Part shown: positions 43,511 through 51,325 of the stretch, in pieces
How the letters are laid out: each line of letters starts with the position of its first letter
Numbering within the stretch: the stretch's first letter is position 1
From: Microthrix sp041394405
GTDB lineage: Bacteria > Actinomycetota > Acidimicrobiia > Acidimicrobiales > Microtrichaceae
Assembly (NCBI GenBank): GCA_041394405.1
Contig: JAWKIF010000011.1
Span: 62,001-126,000, forward strand
Direction of reading: 5' to 3'
DNA length: 64,000 nt
Notes under the pieces: generated by a model
Seen by the model: only the letters and a program-made list of their open reading frames with translations
Told to the model about the DNA's origin: nothing
Database searches by the model: none
Program-made: the position numbers and the translations under genes

Positions 43511-45007
43511 ATGGCCGAACTGACAACCGAAGAACAGGCACTCGGGAATGTCTCGGTGCGCGGAATCGGCGTGGTGGGCAGCGTCGATGCCCTCGATCGC
43601 GGGCAACGGAGCCGCGGGTTGGGCGGACCAGGTGCTCTGGACGCAGCACTCTCCGCCTGCGAGGTGACCGTTCAAGAGGCATTGCGTATCGACGCCGTTG
43701 CCTTGCCTGGCGCCTCAGCATCTGACGAGCCGGGGCCGTTCGTTGAACTGATCGTTCCGGCGCCCGTGAGCGGCTGGGCGCAGATGCTCTTGGTGGAGGA
43801 CGACGACGGGCGTAAGCGTTGGTTGGTTGAGCCGGCTCCTGAGACCAGCGGCGAGGCAGCGGCCAGTCGCGGCGCCAGCACCGCCACCGTTGCCTACCGC
43901 ATCCCGGCAGACCCCGGGGCCGCTGAAGGGAGGGAAACGACGAGGGGTCTCGTTGGGACGGTCGTGAAGAAGGTGGTGAAGGTGTTGGCCTTCCGCGCCA
44001 TCAAGGAGGCGGGCGATCACTTGGCGAACCACTTCGCTGCGAAGTGGGAGGCGTCGGCTCATCCCTACGTCCTGCGGCGATATGCCGTCGACAACTATGA
44101 GACCCAGGTGGACCTTGGTCTCGACCCCGGCACGCTCGTTGGCTTCGACCGCAAGCCGACGCTGCTGATTCTCCACGGGATCATGGCCCGCAGCCACGAC
44201 CTCTCCGGCTTCGGAAGCCTGCCGAGGAGCCTGGTTGGGCACCTCAACGAGATCTACGACGGGCGCGTCCTCGCCTTTGATCACCCCACCGTGTCGGTCG
44301 GCCCCACCGCGAACGTGGAGCGGTTGTACCAGGCACTCGGCGACGTGCGGCCGCACTTCGACCTACTGTGCCACTCGCGGGGTGGCCTGGTGGCCCGTCA
44401 GCTGGTCGAGGGTCCTGCGCCTGGCGGAGTGCCCAGGATGACGGTGCGAGGCCTGGCGATGGCAGGAACTCCCAACACCGGCACGCCGTTGGCCGACACC
44501 GGGCATCTCGGGAAGCTGGTGGACATGGTGACCAACATGATCGACTTCCTGCCCGACAATCCAGTGACCGACACGGTCGGCCTCCTCATCAGCGTCCTGA
44601 AACAGTTGGCAGTCGGCGCCATGGAGGGGTTGGAGGGTATCGCCGCCATGCAAGCCGAGAGCGAGCTCCTCACTGCGCTCAACACCTCGCAGGCCGACCG
44701 AAGCTCCTATCGGGCCATTGCGTCCGACTTCGAACCCACAGCCGGCTCGCCCCTGAGCCTGATCGCACGCGATCTGGCGATGGACACGATCTTCGGCACC
44801 TCGAACGACCTGCTCGTTCCGACAGAAGGCGTGTACCTTGACTCCCGGCCATCGGGGACCTTCGACGTGACGAATCGGATGGTGCTGACCGCCGACAAGG
44901 GCGTGCAGCACAGCGGATACTGGCGCTCACCCGATGTCGTCGCCTGGCTGAGCTCGAACCTGCCATTCAGCGAGCCCGGCTCGGCTCACCCTCCAAACCA
45001 ATCGTGA
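43511..45007 (+). CDS. Alpha/beta hydrolase (PGAP1/lipase-like) coupled to CHAT gene
   Basis: A 498-residue protein. After an acidic beta-rich N-terminus (residues 1-130) and a helical segment, the hydrolase core shows LLILHGIMARSHDLSGFG, the nucleophile elbow LLCHSRGGLVARQL, AMAGTPNTGTPLAD and a late GVQHSGYW that supplies the His. The order resembles PGAP1-like esterases and DUF7379-type hydrolases that I recall beside CHAT genes. It has no signal peptide, so it should act inside the cell, possibly on membrane lipids or acyl groups. GGGAG lies 8 bases before ATG, and only 12 bases separate it from the CHAT gene. Confidence 0.75.
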   Translation: MAELTTEEQALGNVSVRGIGVVGSVDALDRGQRSRGLGGPGALDAALSACEVTVQEALRIDAVALPGASASDEPGPFVELIVPAPVSGWAQMLLVEDDDGRKRWLVEPAPETSGEAAASRGASTATVAYRIPADPGAAEGRETTRGLVGTVVKKVVKVLAFRAIKEAGDHLANHFAAKWEASAHPYVLRRYAVDNYETQVDLGLDPGTLVGFDRKPTLLILHGIMARSHDLSGFGSLPRSLVGHLNEIYDGRVLAFDHPTVSVGPTANVERLYQALGDVRPHFDLLCHSRGGLVARQLVEGPAPGGVPRMTVRGLAMAGTPNTGTPLADTGHLGKLVDMVTNMIDFLPDNPVTDTVGLLISVLKQLAVGAMEGLEGIAAMQAESELLTALNTSQADRSSYRAIASDFEPTAGSPLSLIARDLAMDTIFGTSNDLLVPTEGVYLDSRPSGTFDVTNRMVLTADKGVQHSGYWRSPDVVAWLSSNLPFSEPGSAHPPNQS

Positions 45008-45181
45008 GCGGCTCGCCGAGCTCGATCATGGTGGTGGCGAAAGAGCTGGTCGACGCCCGTCGCCAGTGAGCACATCCACGCGGGTTGATCGCCGTGCCCC
45101 GAAGGAGAGATGGCAGAGTCGTGGAGATGTGGCCGATCGATTCGGGTAGCAGCACCCGGTGACCCGTTTGGCCGAAAACCG

Positions 45182-46132
45182 TCACAGCAGCGATTGAGTC
45201 GCCATCGACCAGTAGTGCTTCCCAAGGGGCGTCAGCCGGCACGCACCGCCGTTGATCGCGGCGAAGTACAGGTGTTCCTCGTCGACGGGTTCCACCAATT
45301 TTGCGGCCCTCGCGGCCTGCAGCAACGCGAAGTCGGCTTCGCGTGACTCGCTCCGTGGCTCGGCGGTTGGTTCGTAGGACGAGTCCAACGCCAACTGGCA
45401 CTCGGCGGTTGTGAAGAGCCGGGGCAAGTCGCGGAGGTAGTCGATGTTCAGGGCCGGGGGACAGGTGCGCAGATGGTGGAGTCGCTCGAGGTTCGAGCGG
45501 AAGATCGGACGTTGATCCCAGGGGCCAAAGGACTCGTCCAAGTACGCGTAGAGGCTGGCGACGGTGACCCTTCCCAACACGTCCGCAGCCCCACCCTCAA
45601 GGCCGCCACACAGGTAGGAGGAGAACCGGCCCCGGCCCTCGGCGGTCTCCATGGCGGCCTGGTCGCTTCGACTGGCGGCCAGAATGGTGACCCCTTCGCG
45701 AAGCACCGAGACTCCGGATCCGAGCTGTGGGCATCCTCCCGCGGCGCCGGAGAAGCAACAGTCCAGGACGATGATCACTTCGGGGACGGCCGACCGTCTG
45801 ACCTCTCCGAGCACTTGTGAGAGGGGCAATCCGGGCGCTGCCTCCGTGCCGTCACTGACGCACAAGGACACGTCGTCACCCGAGCCATGGCCGTGCCCGG
45901 CGAAGTACAACAACGCCACCTCTGCGCCCGGTCCCAACAGGCGCCGGACATCGTTCAGGAGGCTGTCGCGAGAGGTCTCGCTCGGTTCGACTCGAGCCTG
46001 GCAGTTGAAATTGATCGTCCGGTCGTGGTTCCTACTCAGGAGCGGCCGGAGCGCTTCGACGTCATTGACACAACCGTGAAGGTCTCCGAACTCTGCGTAC
46101 GTATCGACCCCGACAAGGAGCGCCCGTTTCAT
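45182..46132 (-). CDS. Caspase-family (C14) peptidase with small C-terminal domain
   Basis: A 316-residue protein. Residues 1-220 are a p20-like caspase domain: RALLVGVDTYAEFGDLHGC, His80 in LLYFAGHGHG and Cys126 in IVLDCCFSGAAGG make the dyad, and FSSYLCGGLEGGAADV follows. Residues about 260-316 form a small domain (LLQAARAAKLVEPVDEEH, then GACRLTPLGKHYW) that I recall in other bacterial caspase-like proteins. AAAGG lies about 10 bases upstream of the start. It converges on the hydrolase with 174 bases between, and a palindrome lies next to its start. Confidence 0.85.
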   Translation of the reverse strand: MKRALLVGVDTYAEFGDLHGCVNDVEALRPLLSRNHDRTINFNCQARVEPSETSRDSLLNDVRRLLGPGAEVALLYFAGHGHGSGDDVSLCVSDGTEAAPGLPLSQVLGEVRRSAVPEVIIVLDCCFSGAAGGCPQLGSGVSVLREGVTILAASRSDQAAMETAEGRGRFSSYLCGGLEGGAADVLGRVTVASLYAYLDESFGPWDQRPIFRSNLERLHHLRTCPPALNIDYLRDLPRLFTTAECQLALDSSYEPTAEPRSESREADFALLQAARAAKLVEPVDEEHLYFAAINGGACRLTPLGKHYWSMATQSLL

Positions 46133-46146
46133 CGAATTGGCCTTTC

Positions 46147-46161
46147 CAGAAGCGGCTTCTG
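46147..46161. promoter_or_regulatory. Perfect 15-bp palindrome upstream of the caspase gene
   Basis: CAGAAGC (46147-46153), one G, GCTTCTG (46155-46161). It ends 15 bases before the caspase ATG and lies in the 102-base divergent region shared with the lipoprotein gene, where a repressor could control one or both. Confidence 0.55.
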
Positions 46162-46234
46162 CCGTCTCAAGGGTAGCCAAGCGACACCTTGCTGCGTATA
46201 GTGCTGTTCGACATACACAAATGGGGGAGGCTAG

Positions 46235-46735
46235 GTGAGTCGCCTTGGAGTACCCAGCCGTCGGCGCAGTCGTGGCTTGGCCGCGACGGTTTGTGTGCTG
46301 CTCGTCCTCGGTGTTGTCGGGTGCGATGGGTCCGGTTCTGAAACCACCTCCACCTTCGTTTCGCCTTCGACGTTTGTGCCGGAGCCCGCGGTCAGGTTGT
46401 CGTGCGAGTCCTGGGAGCCCGACGGCACGTGCGGCAGCTTCGCTCTCGGGGTTCCTCCGTGCGCAACCTGCACAACCGACATGCGTACGACAGCGTTCAA
46501 TCCTGAGCAGGGCCCCGTTGACCTCAACGATCTGAAGCCCGCTTTTGACCCCAAGTACGTCGATGATCTCTTGGCCGATATGGCGGACGACAACCTCCGA
46601 ATCATCGTGGACCCCAGGATGCGCAGCCAGTTTGACGACCCCAGGTTCGTGGCCCAGCTCGACGACCTTGCGAGAATCGCCAATCAGACGCCCCATCGGT
46701 GCCGGCGAGTCGGGAGGATTCCGGTGTGCTGGTAG
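46235..46735 (+). CDS. Small lipoprotein, unknown function
   Basis: A 166-residue exported protein. A basic start and hydrophobic core end in the lipobox LGVVGC (Cys30). The body is short, with four more cysteines in CESWEPDGTCG and CATCTTD and a helical acidic second half. No known domain is seen. GTG at 46235 is preceded by GGGGGAGG, a strong ribosome site. Its end overlaps the next gene by 10 bases, so these are co-transcribed. It diverges from the caspase gene. Confidence 0.7.
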   Translation: MSRLGVPSRRRSRGLAATVCVLLVLGVVGCDGSGSETTSTFVSPSTFVPEPAVRLSCESWEPDGTCGSFALGVPPCATCTTDMRTTAFNPEQGPVDLNDLKPAFDPKYVDDLLADMADDNLRIIVDPRMRSQFDDPRFVAQLDDLARIANQTPHRCRRVGRIPVCW

Positions 46736-47565
46736 GCCCGCGGGCCAGACATGCTCTGGCGCAATTCGACCCTCGGGTGGTCAAGGCCTATTGGAGGGCG
46801 TTCGATCACACGGTCACGCTCCCGTGGTGGCTGGCGACGGCCGCGTTTCCTACGATCATCGGCAGTCGGTTGATCCTGCTGGCGGGAGCCATCCCCCTTG
46901 CAGCCCTTCGCAATACCTCTCGCTGGAAGCGATCCCCCGACCGCAAGGGCCTCGAACAGCACGCAGGCAAGACCTGTGTGGTCGTGCTGCGGACATTCGG
47001 CCAAGACGGCTCCTTCCTGTTCTCCACCGATGGTGTGCCCCAAGGCGACATGGCCCCAACCGTGCGGACGCTGGAGGACATCGTCGCTGACGCTGCGAGC
47101 TCCGCGGGCGTCGACAGCGTCCTGGGCTTTCACGACCACGGGGCGTCGTCGTTCCCCAAGGGAGTGCGCCAGGTGGAGGTTGAGGATGCCACGTGGAAGT
47201 CTCAGTTCGACGCGCTGCTGCCAAGCTGCTCGGCGATCGTCGTCATGGCCACTCCGGGCCTGGGCATCCGAGAAGGACTCCGAAGCGAACTCGACACCAT
47301 CCGTCAAGAAGGCCTCGCATCCCGGGTCGTCGTCGTCGGTCCGCCGGGCATCGACCCCGAGAGCAGGCGGGCAACCCATGAGATCTACCGCCTGCTCGGG
47401 TGGCATGTTCCCAGGGCGGGATACCTGGCGATGTACCGCGAGGCGGACGGTCGGTCGGCAGGGGTTCCATCGTTGGGTGAGTTGGATCGGTGTCCGGCCG
47501 AGCGGTACGAGAGCGCCATCGACGGCGCATTGCGGTCAGTTCTGGCGGGAGTCGCCGCCGATTGA
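46726..47565 (+). CDS. Membrane-anchored TIR/SLOG-like domain protein
   Basis: A 279-residue protein from the GTG at 46726 (GGGAGG 8 bases upstream; the frame opens at 46699). One or two membrane helices (about residues 28-60) precede a Rossmann-like domain: VVVLRTFGQDG, DIVADAASSAGVDSVLGFHD, WKSQFDALLPSCSAIVVMATPG, GIREGLRSELDTIRQEG and RVVVVGPPG. This order resembles the FLR-type TIR/SLOG-like domain of bacterial conflict proteins, where an acidic Glu in the helix (here SELDTI) takes part in catalysis. Resemblance is by eye only. It shares a transcript with the lipoprotein. Confidence 0.55.
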   Translation: MLVGPRARHALAQFDPRVVKAYWRAFDHTVTLPWWLATAAFPTIIGSRLILLAGAIPLAALRNTSRWKRSPDRKGLEQHAGKTCVVVLRTFGQDGSFLFSTDGVPQGDMAPTVRTLEDIVADAASSAGVDSVLGFHDHGASSFPKGVRQVEVEDATWKSQFDALLPSCSAIVVMATPGLGIREGLRSELDTIRQEGLASRVVVVGPPGIDPESRRATHEIYRLLGWHVPRAGYLAMYREADGRSAGVPSLGELDRCPAERYESAIDGALRSVLAGVAAD

Positions 47566-47595
47566 GCCGGCGCGTGCCAGCGATGCGGCCCAGGT

Positions 47596-48555
47596 TCAGG
47601 TCAGCGCGGCCTGCTGCGGGGCGAAGCGTTCCTCGGCGGGCGGGCCATCGGCGGGCAACGTCAGCAGCTCCGAGCCGTCCTCGGTGACCACCAGCGTGTG
47701 TTCAAATTGGGCGGTTCGCTGGCCGGAGACGGTGAGCGCAGTCCACTCGTCGTCCCACATCCACATGTCGGCGGGGCCCAGCGTGATCATGGGTTCGATG
47801 GTGAAGGTCATGCCCGGCTCCAGCAAGGTGGTGGCGCGGGGGTCGTAGTAGTGCGGGATCTGCAGGCTGGTGTGGAACTGATCCCCGATGCCGTGCCCGA
47901 TGAACTCGGCCACGATGCCGAACCGGCCGCCGTGGCGCTCCACTTCGCCCTCGATGGCCTTGCCGATGTCGTTGATGCGACCGCCCGGTGCGACGGCGTC
48001 GATGCCGGCGTGCATGGCGGCGCGGGTGACCTCCACCAACTTGGTGCTGTCGGGGTCGACGTCGCCGACCAACACCGTGCAGCTGGTGTCGCCGTGGACG
48101 CCGCCGTGGAACAGCGTGACGTCGATGTTGATGATGTCGCCATCGGCCAGCTTGCGGCTGTCGGGGATGCCGTGGCAGATGATCTCGTTGACCGAGGTGC
48201 ACAGCGACTTGGGGAAGCCCCGGTAGTTCAGCGGGCTGGGATAGCTGTCGCGCTCGATGGCGGCCTCGTGACCGATGCGGTCGAGCTCGTCGTGGGTGAC
48301 GCCCACGTCGACAGCCGCGCACACCTCGTTGAGCACCTCGGCGGCCAGCACCCCGACCACCCGCATGCGCTCCAGCTCATCGGGCGTGCGGACCGCACGG
48401 GCGGCTCGCCTCGACGGTTCACCGGTCAGGGCGTACTCGGGGCGAGCGATGCCCGCCGGAACGGTGCGCTGCGGGCTCAGCAGGCCAGGCTCCACCGGTG
48501 GTGAGGGCGGAGGCGTGGTGATGCGCTTGGTGCGGCGCCGCTTGCGTTTGGCCAT
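47596..48555 (-). CDS. map: Methionine aminopeptidase, type 1c-like
   Basis: A 319-residue metallopeptidase that removes the initiator Met from nascent proteins. Metal ligands are visible in IINIDVTLF (Asp), VHGDTSC (Asp), FIGHGIGDQFH (His), FTIEPMI (Glu) and AQFEHTL (Glu). The roughly 40-residue basic, proline-rich extension with TPPPSPP and a TVPAGIARPEY segment resembles the ribosome-contacting extension of mycobacterial MetAP1c. The start at 48555 gives MAKRKRRRTKR. It converges on the TIR-like gene with 30 bases between. Confidence 0.9.
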   Translation of the reverse strand: MAKRKRRRTKRITTPPPSPPVEPGLLSPQRTVPAGIARPEYALTGEPSRRAARAVRTPDELERMRVVGVLAAEVLNEVCAAVDVGVTHDELDRIGHEAAIERDSYPSPLNYRGFPKSLCTSVNEIICHGIPDSRKLADGDIINIDVTLFHGGVHGDTSCTVLVGDVDPDSTKLVEVTRAAMHAGIDAVAPGGRINDIGKAIEGEVERHGGRFGIVAEFIGHGIGDQFHTSLQIPHYYDPRATTLLEPGMTFTIEPMITLGPADMWMWDDEWTALTVSGQRTAQFEHTLVVTEDGSELLTLPADGPPAEERFAPQQAALT

Positions 48556-48622
48556 GGGCCCAGTGTGTCACGACTTGCACCCACCGGGTACCCGCAGCGG
48601 CGGCGCGCTCCAGGCGTCTGCC

Positions 48623-49042
48623 TCAGCTCGAGGTGCCGGCCTTCGAGCCGGACTTGGCGCCGGATCCTGAACCCGACGTGCTCGCTTCCTTCTTCGCAGC
48701 GCCGCCGCTGGCGGTGGAATCCTTGGTCGAGGAGGCGTCCTTTTTGGTGTCGCTCCCCGACGAATCCGAGGTGCCGGAATCCGATGTGCCGGAGTCCGAG
48801 CTCGCCGAGTCACCCGAGGAGGAACCGTTGGAGCCCGATGCTCCCGACGAAGCCGACCCCGACGAGGAGCGACTGTCGTTCTTGTAGAAGCCGGAACCCT
48901 TGAACGCAATGCCCGGCGCGTTGAACAGCTTGCGCAGGGCGCCCTGGCATGCCGGGCACTCGGTGAGAGGATCGTCGGTGAAGGCCTGGCGGGCCTCGAG
49001 CGTCTCGCCGCACGCTCGGCACTGGTACTCGTAGATGGGCAT
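48623..49042 (-). CDS. ruc: FmdB zinc-ribbon protein, Ruc-like chaperone
   Basis: A 139-residue protein: an FmdB-type zinc ribbon (Cys8-x2-Cys11 and Cys29-x2-Cys32, starts MPIYEYQCRACG) followed from about residue 50 by a Ser/Gly/Asp/Lys-rich disordered tail. In Mycobacterium tuberculosis the same architecture next to galU is Rv0991c (Ruc), a heat-induced, redox-regulated chaperone that acts with Hsp70. The match in domain plan and neighbour, plus the CIRCE-like operator beside the start, supports this. The tail is more Ser/Asp-rich than the Zn domain's surroundings. Confidence 0.8.
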   Translation of the reverse strand: MPIYEYQCRACGETLEARQAFTDDPLTECPACQGALRKLFNAPGIAFKGSGFYKNDSRSSSGSASSGASGSNGSSSGDSASSDSGTSDSGTSDSSGSDTKKDASSTKDSTASGGAAKKEASTSGSGSGAKSGSKAGTSS

Positions 49043-49062
49043 GAAATCTCCAGAGGGGCAGC

Positions 49063-49088
49063 TAGCACTCTCAACTGTCGAGTGCCAA
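49063..49088. promoter_or_regulatory. CIRCE-like HrcA operator
   Basis: TAGCACTC (49063-49070), nine bases, GAGTGCCAA (49080-49088). The consensus CIRCE is TTAGCACTC-N9-GAGTGCTAA; spacing is exact and only the outer bases differ. It lies 20 bases upstream of the ruc start and 52 bases upstream of the divergent galU, so heat control by HrcA is likely for ruc. Confidence 0.8.
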
Positions 49089-49140
49089 CGTTACCGGCCG
49101 GAGGTTCGTTCCCCAAAGCGGGCGCCGTAGGATTCGTGCC

Positions 49141-50061
49141 ATGGCCTTCGATCCCACCGACAGCGCAGCGACCCCTCAGGCAGCCACCGTGACCAAGGCG
49201 GTGATTCCCGCGGCGGGTCTGGGCACCCGGTTCCTTCCGGCCACCAAGGCCCAACCGAAGGAGATGCTGCCGGTGGTTGACCGGCCCGCCATTCAGTACG
49301 TGGTCGAGGAGGCGGTGGCCGCCGGCATCGACGACATCCTCATCATCACGGGCCGCAACAAGCGCAGCCTGGAGGATCACTTCGATCGCAATTTCGAGCT
49401 GGAGTACCTGCTGGAGTCGAAGGGGAAGATGGACGAGCTGGGGGAGGTGGTCAACCTGGCCGACTTGGCCGACATCCACTTCGTGCGTCAGGGCGAGCCA
49501 CTGGGCCTGGGCCACGCCGTGTCGGTGGCCCGCAAACACATCGGCAATCATCCGTTCGTGGTCATGCTGGGCGACGACATCATGACCCACCAGCCGCCGC
49601 TCATCTCCGAGATGATGAACCTCCACGCCCGCACGGGAGGGTCGGTGATCGCCCTGAAGGAGGTGGCGCACGCCGACATCTCCCTGTACGGGTGCGCCGA
49701 GCCCGGCGAGCGCGACGGCAACGTGGTGGAGTTCCGGGGCGTTGTCGAGAAGCCCGCCCCCGAGGACGCACCCTCCGACCTCGCCGTCGTCGGCCGCTAC
49801 CTCTTCACCCCCGGAATCTTCGAGTTTCTCGCCGACGCCCAGCCAGGTGTGGGCGGCGAGATCCAGCTGACCGACGCCATGGACCAGCTGCTGGCGGTCG
49901 AGCCCATGCACGGGCTGATCTTCGAGTCGGGTCGCTACGATATTGGCAAGAAGCTGGACTTCCTGAGGGCCACCGTGGAGCTCACGCTGGAGCGCGAGGA
50001 CCTGGGTCCCGAGTTCGCCTCGTTCCTGTCCAAGCTGGTGGTCGATCGGGGCCTGGTGTGA
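49141..50061 (+). CDS. galU: UTP-glucose-1-phosphate uridylyltransferase
   Basis: A 306-residue nucleotidyltransferase. The pyrophosphorylase motif AGLGTRFLPATKAQPKEMLP and VDRPAIQYVVEEA are complete, followed by GDDIMTHQPPLISEMM and GKKLDFLRATVELTL. It makes UDP-glucose for polysaccharides and cell-envelope glycans. The ATG at 49141 follows a weak ribosome site; an amino-terminal Ala/Thr-rich stretch of 17 residues precedes the core. It is the first gene of the galU-glp-lacZ-moaA-moaC-sepX run; the glp start is 44 bases downstream. Confidence 0.95.
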   Translation: MAFDPTDSAATPQAATVTKAVIPAAGLGTRFLPATKAQPKEMLPVVDRPAIQYVVEEAVAAGIDDILIITGRNKRSLEDHFDRNFELEYLLESKGKMDELGEVVNLADLADIHFVRQGEPLGLGHAVSVARKHIGNHPFVVMLGDDIMTHQPPLISEMMNLHARTGGSVIALKEVAHADISLYGCAEPGERDGNVVEFRGVVEKPAPEDAPSDLAVVGRYLFTPGIFEFLADAQPGVGGEIQLTDAMDQLLAVEPMHGLIFESGRYDIGKKLDFLRATVELTLEREDLGPEFASFLSKLVVDRGLV

Positions 50062-50104
50062 TGGCTGCGATGCGCACGCTGTGGACCGGGGCGGTCGCCC
50101 AGCC

Positions 50105-51325
50105 GTGATCCCGCTGGACGAGGCCCGCAGCTACGTCTTGGGATTGGGGAGGCCGCTGGAATCGGTGGAGGTGCCCATCTGGGGCGCCGACGGTCTGGTC
50201 CTGGCCGAAGACATCGTGGCGTTGGAGGACGTGCCCGGCGAGGACAACTCGGCGATGGACGGCTGGGGGCTTCGGTCCGCCGATGCGCAGGCCCCCGGCG
50301 CGGAGCTGGCGGTGGTGGGCCGCCAGATGGCCGGCATCGCCGATCCGAACCTGACGGTTGGGCCGGGTGAGGCGGTGCGCATCATGACCGGCGCACCGCT
50401 CCCGGCCGGGGTGGATTCGGTGGAGATGGTGGAGCGGGCGACGGTCGGTCGGGCCGACAGCGGTGGGGAGACGGTGCGGTTGGAGCTGGCCGTGCCTGAG
50501 GGGCAGTTCGTTCGCCGGGCGGGGGAGGACGTGACGGCCGGCCAGCGGGTGCTGACGGCGGGCACGCTGCTGACCCCGGCCGGGGTGGGGGTGGGCACCT
50601 CGGTGGGCCGCCGACAGGTGTCGGTGGTGCGGCGCCCCCGGGTTGGCGTGATCTCCACGGGCGACGAGCTGGTTGCCGAAGACCGACCGTTGCGTCCCGG
50701 CGAACTGCGGGACTCCAATCGGCCCGGGCTGCTGGCCGCAGTCGCCCGCCTGGGGGCCGAGGCCGTCGACCTGGGATGGGTACCCGACGACGAGGCGTTG
50801 CTGGAGGCCGCGCTGGTGTCGGGAACGGAGAGCTGCGATCTGGTGCTCACCTCCGGTGGTGTCTCCATGGGCGACGCGGACCTGGTCAAGGTCCTGCTTG
50901 CCCGCCTCGGCGACATGCGCTGGATGCAGATCGCCATCAAGCCGGCCAAGCCGTTGGCAGCCGGAACCGTCGGCGACACTCCCGTGGTGGGACTGCCGGG
51001 CAATCCGGTGTCGTCGCACGTGTCCCTGGTGCTCTTCGCCGCCCCACTCATCGCCCGGCTCGCCGGCCGTCACGACGACCCCATCGCCCGTGTGTGCGCT
51101 GCGCTGCCCCACGGGTTGCCGGGTCGGCCCAGCGGCGACGGCAAGACCCACTTCGTGCGGGTGTTGGCCACCCACGATGACGCCGGCCGGTGGTCCGCCC
51201 GATCGGCGGGCGCCCAGGGCAGCCATCAGCTGTCCACCATGTCGCTGGCCAACGGCCTGGCCATCCAACCCGGCGGCGAGTCGATTGGTGCCGACTCGAC
51301 CGCTGTGGTGCTGTTGCTGCCGTGA
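50105..51325 (+). CDS. glp: Gephyrin-like molybdotransferase Glp (MoeA family)
   Basis: A 406-residue MoeA protein. PGEDNSAMDGWGLRSAD, VGVISTGDELV, TSGGVSMGDADLVKVLL and GLPGNPVSSHVSLVLF are the four MoeA/gephyrin landmarks. MoeA inserts molybdate into molybdopterin. In corynebacteria the MoeA-like protein encoded next to galU (Glp) instead binds FtsZ and the membrane receptor GlpR (SepX). Its placement after galU and ahead of moaA, moaC and a SepX-like gene supports Glp identity; both functions may coexist. GTG at 50105 is preferred; one at 50081 is also possible. The stop overlaps the lacZ start. Confidence 0.8.
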   Translation: MIPLDEARSYVLGLGRPLESVEVPIWGADGLVLAEDIVALEDVPGEDNSAMDGWGLRSADAQAPGAELAVVGRQMAGIADPNLTVGPGEAVRIMTGAPLPAGVDSVEMVERATVGRADSGGETVRLELAVPEGQFVRRAGEDVTAGQRVLTAGTLLTPAGVGVGTSVGRRQVSVVRRPRVGVISTGDELVAEDRPLRPGELRDSNRPGLLAAVARLGAEAVDLGWVPDDEALLEAALVSGTESCDLVLTSGGVSMGDADLVKVLLARLGDMRWMQIAIKPAKPLAAGTVGDTPVVGLPGNPVSSHVSLVLFAAPLIARLAGRHDDPIARVCAALPHGLPGRPSGDGKTHFVRVLATHDDAGRWSARSAGAQGSHQLSTMSLANGLAIQPGGESIGADSTAVVLLLP

